Assembly (NCBI GenBank): GCA_023387375.1
Contig: JAEWIE010000024.1
Coordinates: forward strand, 1 to 58,890
DNA length: 58,890 nt
Direction: 5' to 3'
Origin: Bacteroidota bacterium
GTDB lineage: Bacteria > Bacteroidota > Bacteroidia > Flavobacteriales > Weeksellaceae
Positions within the stretch are counted from its first letter, which is position 1. Each line of letters begins with the position of its first letter. This document shows positions 25,277 through 33,661 of this stretch, piece by piece. The notes under the pieces are model-generated. The model did no database searches, had not been told where the DNA came from, and worked only from the letters and a program-made list of their open reading frames with translations. Made by a program: the position numbers and the translations under genes.

Positions 25277-26458
25277 TTAAGGCTCGAAAAAAGCAGCAGA
25301 ACTTCCGATCCAAGTGTCTTCTTTTTGTGCGTAACTCATCCCAGCCATTGGGCTTTTGGTCATGCGCACAAGAGTATCCCATAAAACGGGTTCTTCCTGC
25401 TGCGAAGAGCGAAGATATAGCATCCTTATTTCCGCTTTGGAATAGCCTCCCTCCAAATCTTTGAACAGATTAGCGTAGGTTACTTTTTTCTGCAGAATAT
25501 AATTGTCAGGATCCTCAATTTTCAAAAGATCTTCTCTGCTTGGAGTTAAGTTAACGCCTGCGCCTGCAAAGGAAAAGAGAGGTTTTAATACGTATTTGGA
25601 AATCGATTCCTCCGAAGGAAACTCTGAGGCATAATAACTCGGGGGAATGTACGGGTGCTTAAGTCTTGGAAGTAAAAATTTTGAAATCATAAAAAACCAG
25701 TTGGGATGCGTAATCCATTCCACGTCTAGTTCTTCCTGAAATTCAAACTCTAAGTTCAAATCCTTATGCTGCGCAAGTTCATCAAAAATCACGCGGTTGT
25801 ATATGCGCCGAATCGGGATTTTTTCGCCCTTGTATTCATAAAAAAGCTGCTTTCCTTCTTTTTTTACTTGGGTAACGCAAAGCGTGTAAATTCCCAAATG
25901 CTTCTCTGTGAGCGCAAAATCAATACTTGTTTTCTGCTTCTGAGGATAGAGCTCTAAGAGTACGACCTCTTTGGGCTCGTGTGAGCCTAAAAGTGCCGAT
26001 TTCAATACGTTAAGAGGATCTTCTAGATCGGTGGATTTTTCTAAACTTTTCAAAAAAGGATAGGTTTTTTCAAAGGCTCGTGTTAACTCATATTGAAACG
26101 AAAATAAAGACGGGAAGCCTTGAAGCTCGATGAGTTGAGGCTCAAGCTGCATTTCCTTATTTTGACAAATGGCAAAATCAATAGCTAAAAAATGAGAAAA
26201 AGAATTGCAATTGGGAACTTTCCATTCGTTAGGAATCGCCTTCTCAAGAGATTCGATAGAGAAGTGCTCAATTTGATCTATGATGGACTTGCAGGTCGAT
26301 TTTAGTTTGTTTTTGAAGCCGAGAGGAAGAAAAATAGGCGACTCCGAAACCCGGAATGTAGCGGGCTCATTTGCTCTTTTTTGAAGTTCCTGTAGTACCC
26401 GAGTCTCTGATTCCCTACTGTAGAGGGAATTGAATTTATTTCGTAAGTGCTCAATCAT
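25277..26458 (-). CDS. Unrecognised ATP-grasp-like protein in an amide-ligase cluster
   Basis: 393 residues, no signal peptide or membrane segment. I do not recognise a named family. Features that suggest an ATP-grasp ligase: PQLIELQGFPSLFSFQ (108-122), KIPIRRIYNRVI (213-224), YVLKPLFSFAGAGV (289-302), which resembles an ATP-grasp lysine and glycine-rich loop, YILQKKV (320-326) and AEIRMLYL (342-349), which could supply the metal-binding acid. The order, with the acidic segment early and the Lys loop late, recalls circularly permuted ATP-grasp proteins. It lies 14 bases after a class I amidotransferase gene and in the same run as a carboxylate-amine ligase. Together they may build a small amide or peptide. 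Substrate unknown. Confidence 0.5.
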   Translation of the reverse strand: MIEHLRNKFNSLYSRESETRVLQELQKRANEPATFRVSESPIFLPLGFKNKLKSTCKSIIDQIEHFSIESLEKAIPNEWKVPNCNSFSHFLAIDFAICQNKEMQLEPQLIELQGFPSLFSFQYELTRAFEKTYPFLKSLEKSTDLEDPLNVLKSALLGSHEPKEVVLLELYPQKQKTSIDFALTEKHLGIYTLCVTQVKKEGKQLFYEYKGEKIPIRRIYNRVIFDELAQHKDLNLEFEFQEELDVEWITHPNWFFMISKFLLPRLKHPYIPPSYYASEFPSEESISKYVLKPLFSFAGAGVNLTPSREDLLKIEDPDNYILQKKVTYANLFKDLEGGYSKAEIRMLYLRSSQQEEPVLWDTLVRMTKSPMAGMSYAQKEDTWIGSSAAFFEP

Positions 26459-26472
26459 TTCTTATTGCAAGT

Positions 26473-27315
26473 TTAAGATTCCATCTGACTTTCCCTCTGC
26501 CTAGTCGTAAGGTCCTTAATCGCATCCCTTAAAAATTGGGGCAAAATCGTACTTTGCGTGAGTTTGATTTTATCGGGATCCTGAGCCTGCTCAAGGGTCT
26601 GATCTAATTTTTCTTGTCCAAAACTTTCCACCATCGCTTTTCTTATCTGATCACTCTCTAAGACCTCAATCATGGCTTTTGCTTCCGCCTCGGGGTGGAA
26701 TTGTGTGCCCACAATCTCAGGCGAGAATCGGGCTGCCATAACAGCGCGCTCAAAATCCACGTGAGGACGAATCTTTTCCAGCGCAAGAATGTCAATTCCT
26801 CTTGCTTCTAAATGAGGATAGTTGGGTTCTATAAATTGATAACCTCTCGAATCGACCGCATAGAAGGGATCAGGCAAATAAGCGAAAAGGGGTTCCTTAT
26901 CGCCCTTATGTGTTTTGTGAACGGGCATGATGCCAAACCCATACGAGTTTCTTTTGCATATCATGCCTAGCTGCCAATGCAAAATTGCGAGTTGGAAAGA
27001 ATAGCATATTAAAAAGAGGTATTTTTTCGTTTTGTGCTTTTGGTTGTGGTTCCAAACCGCATCTAAAAACGCAAAATATGGTTCTTCCCATGGCTCTCCA
27101 CACGGATGCGGACTTCCGGGGCCTCCTGAGGAAAGAAAAATATCAAAATCCTCAATGCTTGGCAGTTGCCTCATAGCGCGAACTTCAAAGGTTTCTAAAA
27201 AAATCTCCCTTTCAGAGTTCGATTTGAAACGTTCTACAAGATCAATTAGATTCCTAATCCCTTGGTTAGGAATTTGGTTGTTTAGATCGAGTAGGGCTAT
27301 TTTTATCGGCTTCAT
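26473..27315 (-). CDS. Class I glutamine amidotransferase domain protein
   Basis: 280 residues. The glutaminase triad is visible: Cys104 in LICYSFQLA (the elbow that reads GICxGxQ in relatives), and His207 and Glu209 in TQFHPEAEA. The oxyanion strand LSSGGPGSP lies at 61-69. About 65 residues beyond the usual domain form a charged helical tail. Such proteins supply ammonia to a partner synthetase or hydrolyse gamma-glutamyl compounds. It sits between a carboxylate-amine ligase (19-base gap) and an ATP-grasp-like gene (14-base gap), so all three are probably one transcript and one pathway. It is not guaA, which is elsewhere in this window. Confidence 0.82.
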   Translation of the reverse strand: MKPIKIALLDLNNQIPNQGIRNLIDLVERFKSNSEREIFLETFEVRAMRQLPSIEDFDIFLSSGGPGSPHPCGEPWEEPYFAFLDAVWNHNQKHKTKKYLFLICYSFQLAILHWQLGMICKRNSYGFGIMPVHKTHKGDKEPLFAYLPDPFYAVDSRGYQFIEPNYPHLEARGIDILALEKIRPHVDFERAVMAARFSPEIVGTQFHPEAEAKAMIEVLESDQIRKAMVESFGQEKLDQTLEQAQDPDKIKLTQSTILPQFLRDAIKDLTTRQRESQMES

Positions 27316-27334
27316 TCTCTTCGGATTGCAGGGG

Positions 27335-28480
27335 TTACTTGGTACTTGAAATAGGAATGTCTAAGGGAGTGGGAATGCCTATCTGGGTTTCTTCAATCAT
27401 GTAATCCACTACTTTTTTTAAGTCCTGCGTCTCCCGATAGACCTTAAGAATCCGGTCTGCACCCGTTCCCATTTTTAGAATTTCTCGGGCGTACTGCACT
27501 TCTTCTCTTGATCCGAGCTCATCTACAACATCGTCAATGAATTCTAATAGTTCCTCTAGGAGCTGCGGGTAAGGAACAGAGGTCTCTTTTCCAAAGTCAA
27601 TAAGTTCACTGTGAATTCCTTTTTTTGCAGCCCTCCATTTGTTTTCACTAATGAGAAGGCGGCGGTAGCTGCGAAAACTGATGTTCTGCTGATGCAGTTT
27701 GTATAGCTTTACCGTCAGCGCTTGCATAATGGCAGCTAGGCAGATCGTTTCTTCCACGCGCAGGGGCATATCACAAATTCGAAACTCGATCGTAGGATAG
27801 GTAGGATGCATTCGAAGATCCCACCAGATTTTTCTTGCGTTGTCGATCGCTCCCGTTTTTTTCATGAGTTCAATGTACTCATCCAGTTCTGCAAGCGATT
27901 GGAAATAGCTAGGAATTCCTGTTCTTGGAAATTTTGCAAAAACTTCCTGTCTATACGATTTAAAGCCTGTGTTTCGCCCAATCCAAAACGGAGAGCTTGT
28001 CGATAGAGCGTAGATATGAGGCAAAAAATACCGCATCGCGTTTTGGATTTTAAGCCCCTCGCTTCTTGAAGGTATGCCAATGTGTACATGGAGTCCAAAA
28101 ATAAGGTTGCTTCTTGCGACATCGCCCATGTCTTCGACGATCTTATTGTAGCGGTCCTGGCTTGTGACGGTACTTACACGCCACTGTGAAAAGGGATGAG
28201 TTCCACCTCCGCAAACGCGTAGATCTTGTTCGTACGCAGTTTTGATAAGTTTGTATCGTAGATCGTAAAGTTCCGCCTTGGCCTGTTTTATTCCTTCGCA
28301 TATGCCCGTTTCCATTTCCACGACCGATTCGTGAAACTCGTGTTTTAGATGCTCTTTTAGTGTGGCCTTTCCTGCTTCAATGATTTTTGAGACATGAGAA
28401 ATCAGATCTCGACTCTCCTTGTCAATAATCTGGTATTCTTCTTCGATGCCAATAGTAAACGTATGCATGCTTTCAACCAT
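27335..28480 (-). CDS. Carboxylate-amine ligase, GCS2/YbdK family
   Basis: 381 residues; an ATG four codons in (28468) is an alternative start. YbdK-type proteins share the glutamate-cysteine ligase 2 fold and join a carboxylate to an amine with ATP. Signatures: FTIGIEEEYQIID (8-20), HESVVEMETGICE (50-62), NLIFGLHVHIGIPSR (125-139), SSPFWIGRNTGFKSYR (162-177) and PTIEFRICDMPL (229-240). These ATP- and metal-binding segments are intact, so it should be active. It is the first gene of the minus-strand run with the amidotransferase and the ATP-grasp-like gene. The true substrates are unknown; glutamate or a gamma-glutamyl product is only a guess. Confidence 0.88.
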   Translation of the reverse strand: MVESMHTFTIGIEEEYQIIDKESRDLISHVSKIIEAGKATLKEHLKHEFHESVVEMETGICEGIKQAKAELYDLRYKLIKTAYEQDLRVCGGGTHPFSQWRVSTVTSQDRYNKIVEDMGDVARSNLIFGLHVHIGIPSRSEGLKIQNAMRYFLPHIYALSTSSPFWIGRNTGFKSYRQEVFAKFPRTGIPSYFQSLAELDEYIELMKKTGAIDNARKIWWDLRMHPTYPTIEFRICDMPLRVEETICLAAIMQALTVKLYKLHQQNISFRSYRRLLISENKWRAAKKGIHSELIDFGKETSVPYPQLLEELLEFIDDVVDELGSREEVQYAREILKMGTGADRILKVYRETQDLKKVVDYMIEETQIGIPTPLDIPISSTK

Positions 28481-28823
28481 AAAGTTATTAAAAGTCTTTT
28501 AATAAGTCCGTTACAAATTTTCCCACAAGGTATAGAAAGCTTTCCTATAAGGCGTAATTCCTACTTTTTTAGCTCTTTTTGCTCTGCTGCGACTTTCTTA
28601 GAGCCTCACAGATTCGGGTAGAGCTAAGATATTGCTTTTCTATCGTATGGCAAAGTAGCGCAAAAAAAGGGAAGATAAGTGCCCATTTTTCAAACTTAAT
28701 TTGCGCATTTAAATTTAGAATGATTCTTCTTTTGCGAAGCAAATATCTTTTTTTTCTTTTTTGTTCCAATAACTGTGATATATTCGTAAATTAGATTCTT
28801 ATTAGTCATGCGATTCGAATGGT
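28481..28823. other. Divergent intergenic region between the amide-ligase run and glgB
   Basis: 343 AT-rich bases. Two overlapping open frames on opposite strands (about 28569-28794) have low-complexity, lysine-rich translations and no recognisable features, so I do not call them. Promoters for both flanking runs should lie here, but I find no site matching TTG-N19-TAnnTTTG well on either strand. Confidence 0.5.
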
Positions 28824-30755
28824 ATGGGAACCGTAAAACCTTATTCTTTATTTATAGACCAGGATGTTTATCTTTTTCGTGAGGGAAAGCATTACCGCCT
28901 GTATGAAAAATTTGGATCTCATACCCTAGAGCACGAGGGAAAAAAAGGAACTTATTTTTCAGTTTGGGCGCCCAATGCAAAGAGAGTTTCTGTCATTGGA
29001 AATTTTAATTCTTGGCACTCAGAGTCCCATGTGCTTTTTCCACGTTGGGATGGATCTGGAATATGGGAAGGTTTTATTGAAGGCCTTTCTTGGGGAACGC
29101 TCTATAAGTATGCGGTTCGAACTTCCAAAGATGAACTTTTGGAGAAAAGCGATCCTTTTGCCCTTAGTTGGGAGCAAAATATACAGGCCTCTTCCTTAAT
29201 TTCAAGTACCTGGTATGAGTGGAAGGATAAGGCCTGGATGGATACGCGCGCAAAAAAGAACAGCCTTAAGGCACCTTTGTCCGTCTATGAACTTCATCTA
29301 GGGTCGTGGCTGCGTGACACAAAGAATCCTTCGCGCTTTTTAAGCTATAAAGAAATTGAAGAATCATTAGTTCCCTATATTCTTGAAATGGGCTTTACCC
29401 ATGTGGAGTTTATGCCCGTCATGGAGCATCCCTATGAACCAAGTTGGGGCTATCAAATTACAGGGTTTTATGCGGCCAACTCTCGTTTTGGCTCACCCCA
29501 GGATTTAATGCATTTAATTGAATCACTGCACAGAAATGGAATAGGAGTTATCTTGGACTGGGTCCCTTCTCATTTTCCAGGCGACGGCAATGGGCTTCAT
29601 TATTTTGATGGAACGTTTCTTTTTGAACATGAAGATCCCCGCAAAGGATACCATCCGCAATGGAATTCTCATTTGTTTAATTACGGAAGACCTGAGGTTA
29701 AATCCTTTCTGATTTCCAATGCTTTGTTTTGGCTAGATCGCTATCACGCCGATGGACTGCGCGTGGATGCCGTCACTTCAATGCTCTATTTAGATTATGC
29801 AAGAGAGCCAGGCGAGTGGATTCCCAACGAGCACGGAGGCAATGTAAATTTAGAAGCCAAAGCTTTCTTACAAGATTTAAATACAGCCATAGACGAGCAT
29901 TTCCCTCAAACCCTTACCATTGCGGAAGAAAGTTCCGATTTTCCAAAACTTACAAAACCTGTGCAAGAAGGAGGCGTGGGGTTTGATATGAAATGGATGA
30001 TGGGATGGATGCACGATACTCTTTCCTATTTTTCAAGCGAATATTCTCAAAGAAAAGAGCTTCACCATAAGCTTACCTTTTCAAGCGTTTATAAGGACAA
30101 TGAAAAGTACATGATGCCTCTTTCCCACGATGAGGTTGTGCATGGAAAGAGTCCCCTTATTTACAAAATGCCAGGGGACGAATGGCAGAAGTTTGCCAAT
30201 CTAAGAGCCCTTTATTCTTATATGTATACGCATCCTGGGGCAAAACTTCTTTTTATGGGAGGTGAATTTGGCCAAACGAGTGAATGGGATTTTTCTAAAA
30301 GTTTAGATTGGTCCCTTCTAGAGCACAAAGTGCATAAAGGACTTCAATTGCTAGTGAAGGATCTCAATAGACTTTATAAAACGCAGAGAGCTCTTTTTGA
30401 GGCGCAGTTTAGTCCTGAGGGCTTTGAATGGGTAGAAGCGGACGATATAGAGAATTCTGTGTATGCTTTCTTACGAAAAACAAACTCAAAATCAGAAGGC
30501 TATGAGCAAATCTTAGTGATTTTGAATCTAAAACCAAGGGTACTTGAATACCGCTTGGGTGCAAATTATGGTGCCTCTTGGGAGATTTTACTAAACTCGG
30601 ATGACTCCAATTATGGAGGAAGCGGGCAAAAAGTGGTGTTCTCGAGTCGTAAAGAGGAGCCTTGGAAGAATCACAACGAGAGTTACCTCGTAAGTCTTCC
30701 CCCTTTAAGCGCTGTGGTGTTAAAAAGAGGGGAATCGCTGCGGGAAAAAGAGTAG
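28824..30755 (+). CDS. glgB: 1,4-alpha-glucan branching enzyme
   Basis: 643 residues. GlgB creates alpha-1,6 branches in glycogen. The N-terminal CBM48-type domain (about 25-125) shows GTYFSVWAPNAKRVSVIGNFNSW. The GH13 barrel carries the nucleophile Asp315 in DGLRVDAVTSM, Glu368 in TIAEESS and Asp436 in LSHDEVVHGK; spacings of 53 and 68 residues equal those of the E. coli enzyme. A C-terminal beta domain ends the protein. It is first of glgB-glgA-glgC on one strand; glgA follows 58 bases later. Complete and of normal length for the shorter branching enzymes. Confidence 0.96.
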   Translation: MGTVKPYSLFIDQDVYLFREGKHYRLYEKFGSHTLEHEGKKGTYFSVWAPNAKRVSVIGNFNSWHSESHVLFPRWDGSGIWEGFIEGLSWGTLYKYAVRTSKDELLEKSDPFALSWEQNIQASSLISSTWYEWKDKAWMDTRAKKNSLKAPLSVYELHLGSWLRDTKNPSRFLSYKEIEESLVPYILEMGFTHVEFMPVMEHPYEPSWGYQITGFYAANSRFGSPQDLMHLIESLHRNGIGVILDWVPSHFPGDGNGLHYFDGTFLFEHEDPRKGYHPQWNSHLFNYGRPEVKSFLISNALFWLDRYHADGLRVDAVTSMLYLDYAREPGEWIPNEHGGNVNLEAKAFLQDLNTAIDEHFPQTLTIAEESSDFPKLTKPVQEGGVGFDMKWMMGWMHDTLSYFSSEYSQRKELHHKLTFSSVYKDNEKYMMPLSHDEVVHGKSPLIYKMPGDEWQKFANLRALYSYMYTHPGAKLLFMGGEFGQTSEWDFSKSLDWSLLEHKVHKGLQLLVKDLNRLYKTQRALFEAQFSPEGFEWVEADDIENSVYAFLRKTNSKSEGYEQILVILNLKPRVLEYRLGANYGASWEILLNSDDSNYGGSGQKVVFSSRKEEPWKNHNESYLVSLPPLSAVVLKRGESLREKE

Positions 30756-30813
30756 ATTCTTTCTTATTTGGGAAGATAAAAATAGTTAGTAGTCAATCAT
30801 AAAATCAATAGGA

Positions 30814-32232
30814 ATGACGATTTACCATCTTTCAATGGAATGTTACCCGATTGCCAAAGTAGGCGGTCTAGGAGATGTAGTAGGGGCACTTCCCAAATAC
30901 CAAAACAAAATTCCGGGGATTGAGGCTCGTGTAATGATGCCTTGGTACAATCGAGAGTATGTCCTAAATCATACCTTTGACTCTATCTTTGAGGGATGGA
31001 TTCATCAAAATGGACAGGGATATTTTTTTGAGATTTTAAAACAAATAGACTCTACCCTTGGATTTGATCTTTACCTGGTCCGTATGCCTGGACTTTTAGA
31101 CCGTGAGAATCCCTATGGATACTGGGATGAGGGTCAGCAGTTTTTAGCGTTTCAGCATGCGGCTCTTCATTATTTATCCGCTTGCGGTGAAAAAGTGGAT
31201 GTACTGCACTGCCATGATTATCATACAGGACTCATTCCTTTTATGGTGGAGCACTGTCCAGAGTTTGAGGCGCTTCGAGGAGTCCTTACTTTTGGAACGA
31301 TACACAATGGGGAGTACCAAGGACAAATGAAGTGGGAGATGCTCTCTTATTTTCCTTTTGTGCGTGACCGCACGCATTTAGGACTTTTAGATTGGGATGG
31401 GAAAATCAACCCTCTTGCCTCTATGATTAAATGTGCCCATGCGTTTACCGCGGTTTCTAGGGGGTATATGGAAGAGCTTCTCACGGAGTTTAAAGGTTTA
31501 GATCGGTTGATTCAGGCGGAAAGAAATAAGGCCTATGGGATCATAAATGGAATTGATACGGAGGTTTGGAATCCTAAGACAGATCCCTACTTGCCCTATC
31601 CTTTTGATAAGACCGATGCGCTTAGGGGCAAAGCGAAAAACAAAGCCAAAATTTGTGAGCAGTTCTCTCTTAATCCAGAGCTGCCTCTCTTTGGGTTCAT
31701 TGGCCGCTTTGCGAAAGAAAAAGGCGCAGATTTTCTACCCGAGATTATCGTGGATAGCATTGTAAAAACCTACGGAGCGCTGAATATCATTGTTTTGGGT
31801 TCTGGAGATGGGGGCTTAGAGCATGCGCTTTCAGAGCTGAATGGGAAATTTTCGAATTTGGCCCTTGGCCTTGGGTATAACGAAGGGCTTTCCCATCAAA
31901 TCTATGCGTCCTGTGATTTTCTTCTTATGCCTTCGCGCGTTGAGCCCTGTGGGCTAAATCAAATGTATGCCATGCGCTATGGTACGGTACCTATTGTTCG
32001 TTATACAGGCGGCTTAAAAGATACGGTGGCGGACATCAGTACAGGAGGTGCAGGGCTTAATTTTGTTTATGCAAGCGCCGACGCAGCGGTGGAAGCGATG
32101 CTAAGAGCCTTAAGTCTGTATCAAAATCCTTCCACCATGGAGGCTCTTATTGAAGCGAATATGAATTTTGATTTTTCCTGGGAGAGTTCCGCACAAAATT
32201 ATGTAACTTTATATCAGAAATATGAATCGTAA
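30814..32232 (+). CDS. glgA: Glycogen synthase (GT5, ADP-glucose type)
   Basis: 472 residues. GlgA extends alpha-1,4-glucan from ADP-glucose. The N-terminal KVGGLGDVVGALPK (Lys15) is the ADP-glucose-binding signature. The C-terminal GT-B half shows GFIGRFAKEKGADF (about 288-301), LMPSRVEPCGLNQMYAMRYG (catalytic Glu in EPCG) and RYTGGLKDTV. It lies between glgB and glgC, which supplies the ADP-glucose. No truncation or odd residue is seen. Confidence 0.96.
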   Translation: MTIYHLSMECYPIAKVGGLGDVVGALPKYQNKIPGIEARVMMPWYNREYVLNHTFDSIFEGWIHQNGQGYFFEILKQIDSTLGFDLYLVRMPGLLDRENPYGYWDEGQQFLAFQHAALHYLSACGEKVDVLHCHDYHTGLIPFMVEHCPEFEALRGVLTFGTIHNGEYQGQMKWEMLSYFPFVRDRTHLGLLDWDGKINPLASMIKCAHAFTAVSRGYMEELLTEFKGLDRLIQAERNKAYGIINGIDTEVWNPKTDPYLPYPFDKTDALRGKAKNKAKICEQFSLNPELPLFGFIGRFAKEKGADFLPEIIVDSIVKTYGALNIIVLGSGDGGLEHALSELNGKFSNLALGLGYNEGLSHQIYASCDFLLMPSRVEPCGLNQMYAMRYGTVPIVRYTGGLKDTVADISTGGAGLNFVYASADAAVEAMLRALSLYQNPSTMEALIEANMNFDFSWESSAQNYVTLYQKYES

Positions 32233-32308
32233 AAGAGGCTAAACTCCCTATTTTTACATTTGCTTGCGCAGTTCTTATTTTGAATACACTTACACTAAAA
32301 AATACAAT

Positions 32309-33580
32309 ATGAAACCCAATGTAATATCCATTGTTTTAGGCGGTGGGCGTGGATCGCGCCTCTTTCCCTTGACACAATCCAGAAGTAAACCTGCGGTTCC
32401 CATCGCAGGAAAATATCGTCTTGTGGACATTCCTATATCCAATTGCCTTAATTCGGGATTTAACCGAATTATGGTGCTCACTCAATTTAACTCTGCCTCT
32501 TTAAACGCTCATATTAAAAACTCTTATCACTTTGATATCTTTAGTAGAGGGTTTGTGGATATTTTGGCGGCGGAGCAGAACATGGATAATGATGAGTGGT
32601 TTCAAGGTACGGCTGATGCCGTGCGCCAAAGCATGAGACATCTTGAAAAGTATGAGTTTGATTACGTGCTCATTCTCTCTGGAGACCAATTGTACCAAAT
32701 GGACTTTAGAGATATGATTGATTTTCACGTGGCGCAAAAAGGAGACATTACGATTGCGACAATTCCGGTGAACGCCAAAGACGCACCTGGATTTGGTATC
32801 TTAAAATCGAATGAACAGAGCGGCATTGAATCTTTTATAGAAAAGCCAAGTGAGGAGCAGCTTGACGAGTGGCGAAGTGAGGTCTCGGAACAAAATAAAA
32901 ACAAAGGGAATCATTATCTGGCTTCTATGGGGATTTACGTCTTTAACAAAGGCATCATTCGAAAAATGTTTGAAGAGGATCCAGGCGATGATTTTGGTAA
33001 GGATTTAATCCCAAATGCAATTAAGAAGGGATATAAAACCCTTAGTTTCCAATACGACGGTTATTGGACCGATATAGGAACGATTGAATCCTTTTATGAA
33101 GCCAACATTGATCTTGCGCAGGATTTTCCAAAATTCAATCTCTTTAGTAGTAAACCCATCTACTCGAGAGCAAGAATGCTTCCTCCTACCAAAATTTTAG
33201 GTTCCTATGTACAAAGAGCGCTTTTTGCCGACGGGTGCATTATTATGGCCGATAAGATTGAGAATTCTGTGATTGGTAATAGAACTCGGGTCGATCGGGG
33301 AAGTACGGTCTTAAATTCCTACATGATGGGATCGGACTTTTATCAATCCACTGTGGATATTGTAGAAAACGAGCGCACGGGAGAGCCTAATCTTGGCATT
33401 GGAAAATACTGCTATATTGACCGCGCGATTATTGATAAAAATGCACGTATTGGCAACCATGTAAAGATTATTGGAGGCAAACATCTGCAAGATGGAGATT
33501 TCCATACGCATTCGATCAAAGACGGCATCGTTGTGATCAAAAAAGGAGCTGTGATTCCCGAAGGAACTCAGATTGGATAA
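32309..33580 (+). CDS. glgC: Glucose-1-phosphate adenylyltransferase (ADP-glucose pyrophosphorylase)
   Basis: 423 residues from the ATG at 32309; an upstream in-frame codon gives an unlikely 15-residue extension. GlgC makes ADP-glucose from glucose-1-phosphate and ATP, the committed step of glycogen synthesis. Signatures: VLGGGRGSRLFPLT (10-23), KPAVPIAGKYRLVDIPISNC (27-46), GTADAVRQSM, FGILK, IEKP and YWTDIGTIESFYEAN. The C-terminal left-handed beta-helix ends in GAVIPEGTQIG. It follows glgA by 76 bases. A hairpin terminator stands behind it, so it closes the glg unit. Confidence 0.97.
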   Translation: MKPNVISIVLGGGRGSRLFPLTQSRSKPAVPIAGKYRLVDIPISNCLNSGFNRIMVLTQFNSASLNAHIKNSYHFDIFSRGFVDILAAEQNMDNDEWFQGTADAVRQSMRHLEKYEFDYVLILSGDQLYQMDFRDMIDFHVAQKGDITIATIPVNAKDAPGFGILKSNEQSGIESFIEKPSEEQLDEWRSEVSEQNKNKGNHYLASMGIYVFNKGIIRKMFEEDPGDDFGKDLIPNAIKKGYKTLSFQYDGYWTDIGTIESFYEANIDLAQDFPKFNLFSSKPIYSRARMLPPTKILGSYVQRALFADGCIIMADKIENSVIGNRTRVDRGSTVLNSYMMGSDFYQSTVDIVENERTGEPNLGIGKYCYIDRAIIDKNARIGNHVKIIGGKHLQDGDFHTHSIKDGIVVIKKGAVIPEGTQIG

Positions 33581-33605
33581 TTAAAAAATGAGTTCACAAT
33601 TATTT

Positions 33606-33657
33606 TTCGTTAGCGAGTAGGCAAGTGTTGCTCACTCGCTAACGAATTGTTATTTTT
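33606..33657 (+). terminator. Terminator-like hairpin after glgC
   Basis: TTCGTTAGCGAGT and ACTCGCTAACGAA form a perfect 13-bp stem; GCAA and TTGC pair inside the loop. A TTGTTATTTTT tract follows. Confidence 0.8.
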
Positions 33658-33658
33658 G
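33628..33658 (+). promoter_or_regulatory. Promoter overlapping the glgC terminator hairpin
   Basis: TTG (33628-33630) in the hairpin loop, 20 bases, then a perfect TATTTTTG (33651-33658). The ATG of the next gene is only three bases later, so the transcript would be leaderless or nearly so. Confidence 0.55.
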
Positions 33659-33661
33659 CCC

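Noticed and set aside
28569..28794. Two overlapping small open frames on opposite strands (66 and 71 codons)
   Set aside because: Their translations are low-complexity and lysine- or phenylalanine-rich, without any motif. They lie in an AT-rich divergent gap and exclude each other.
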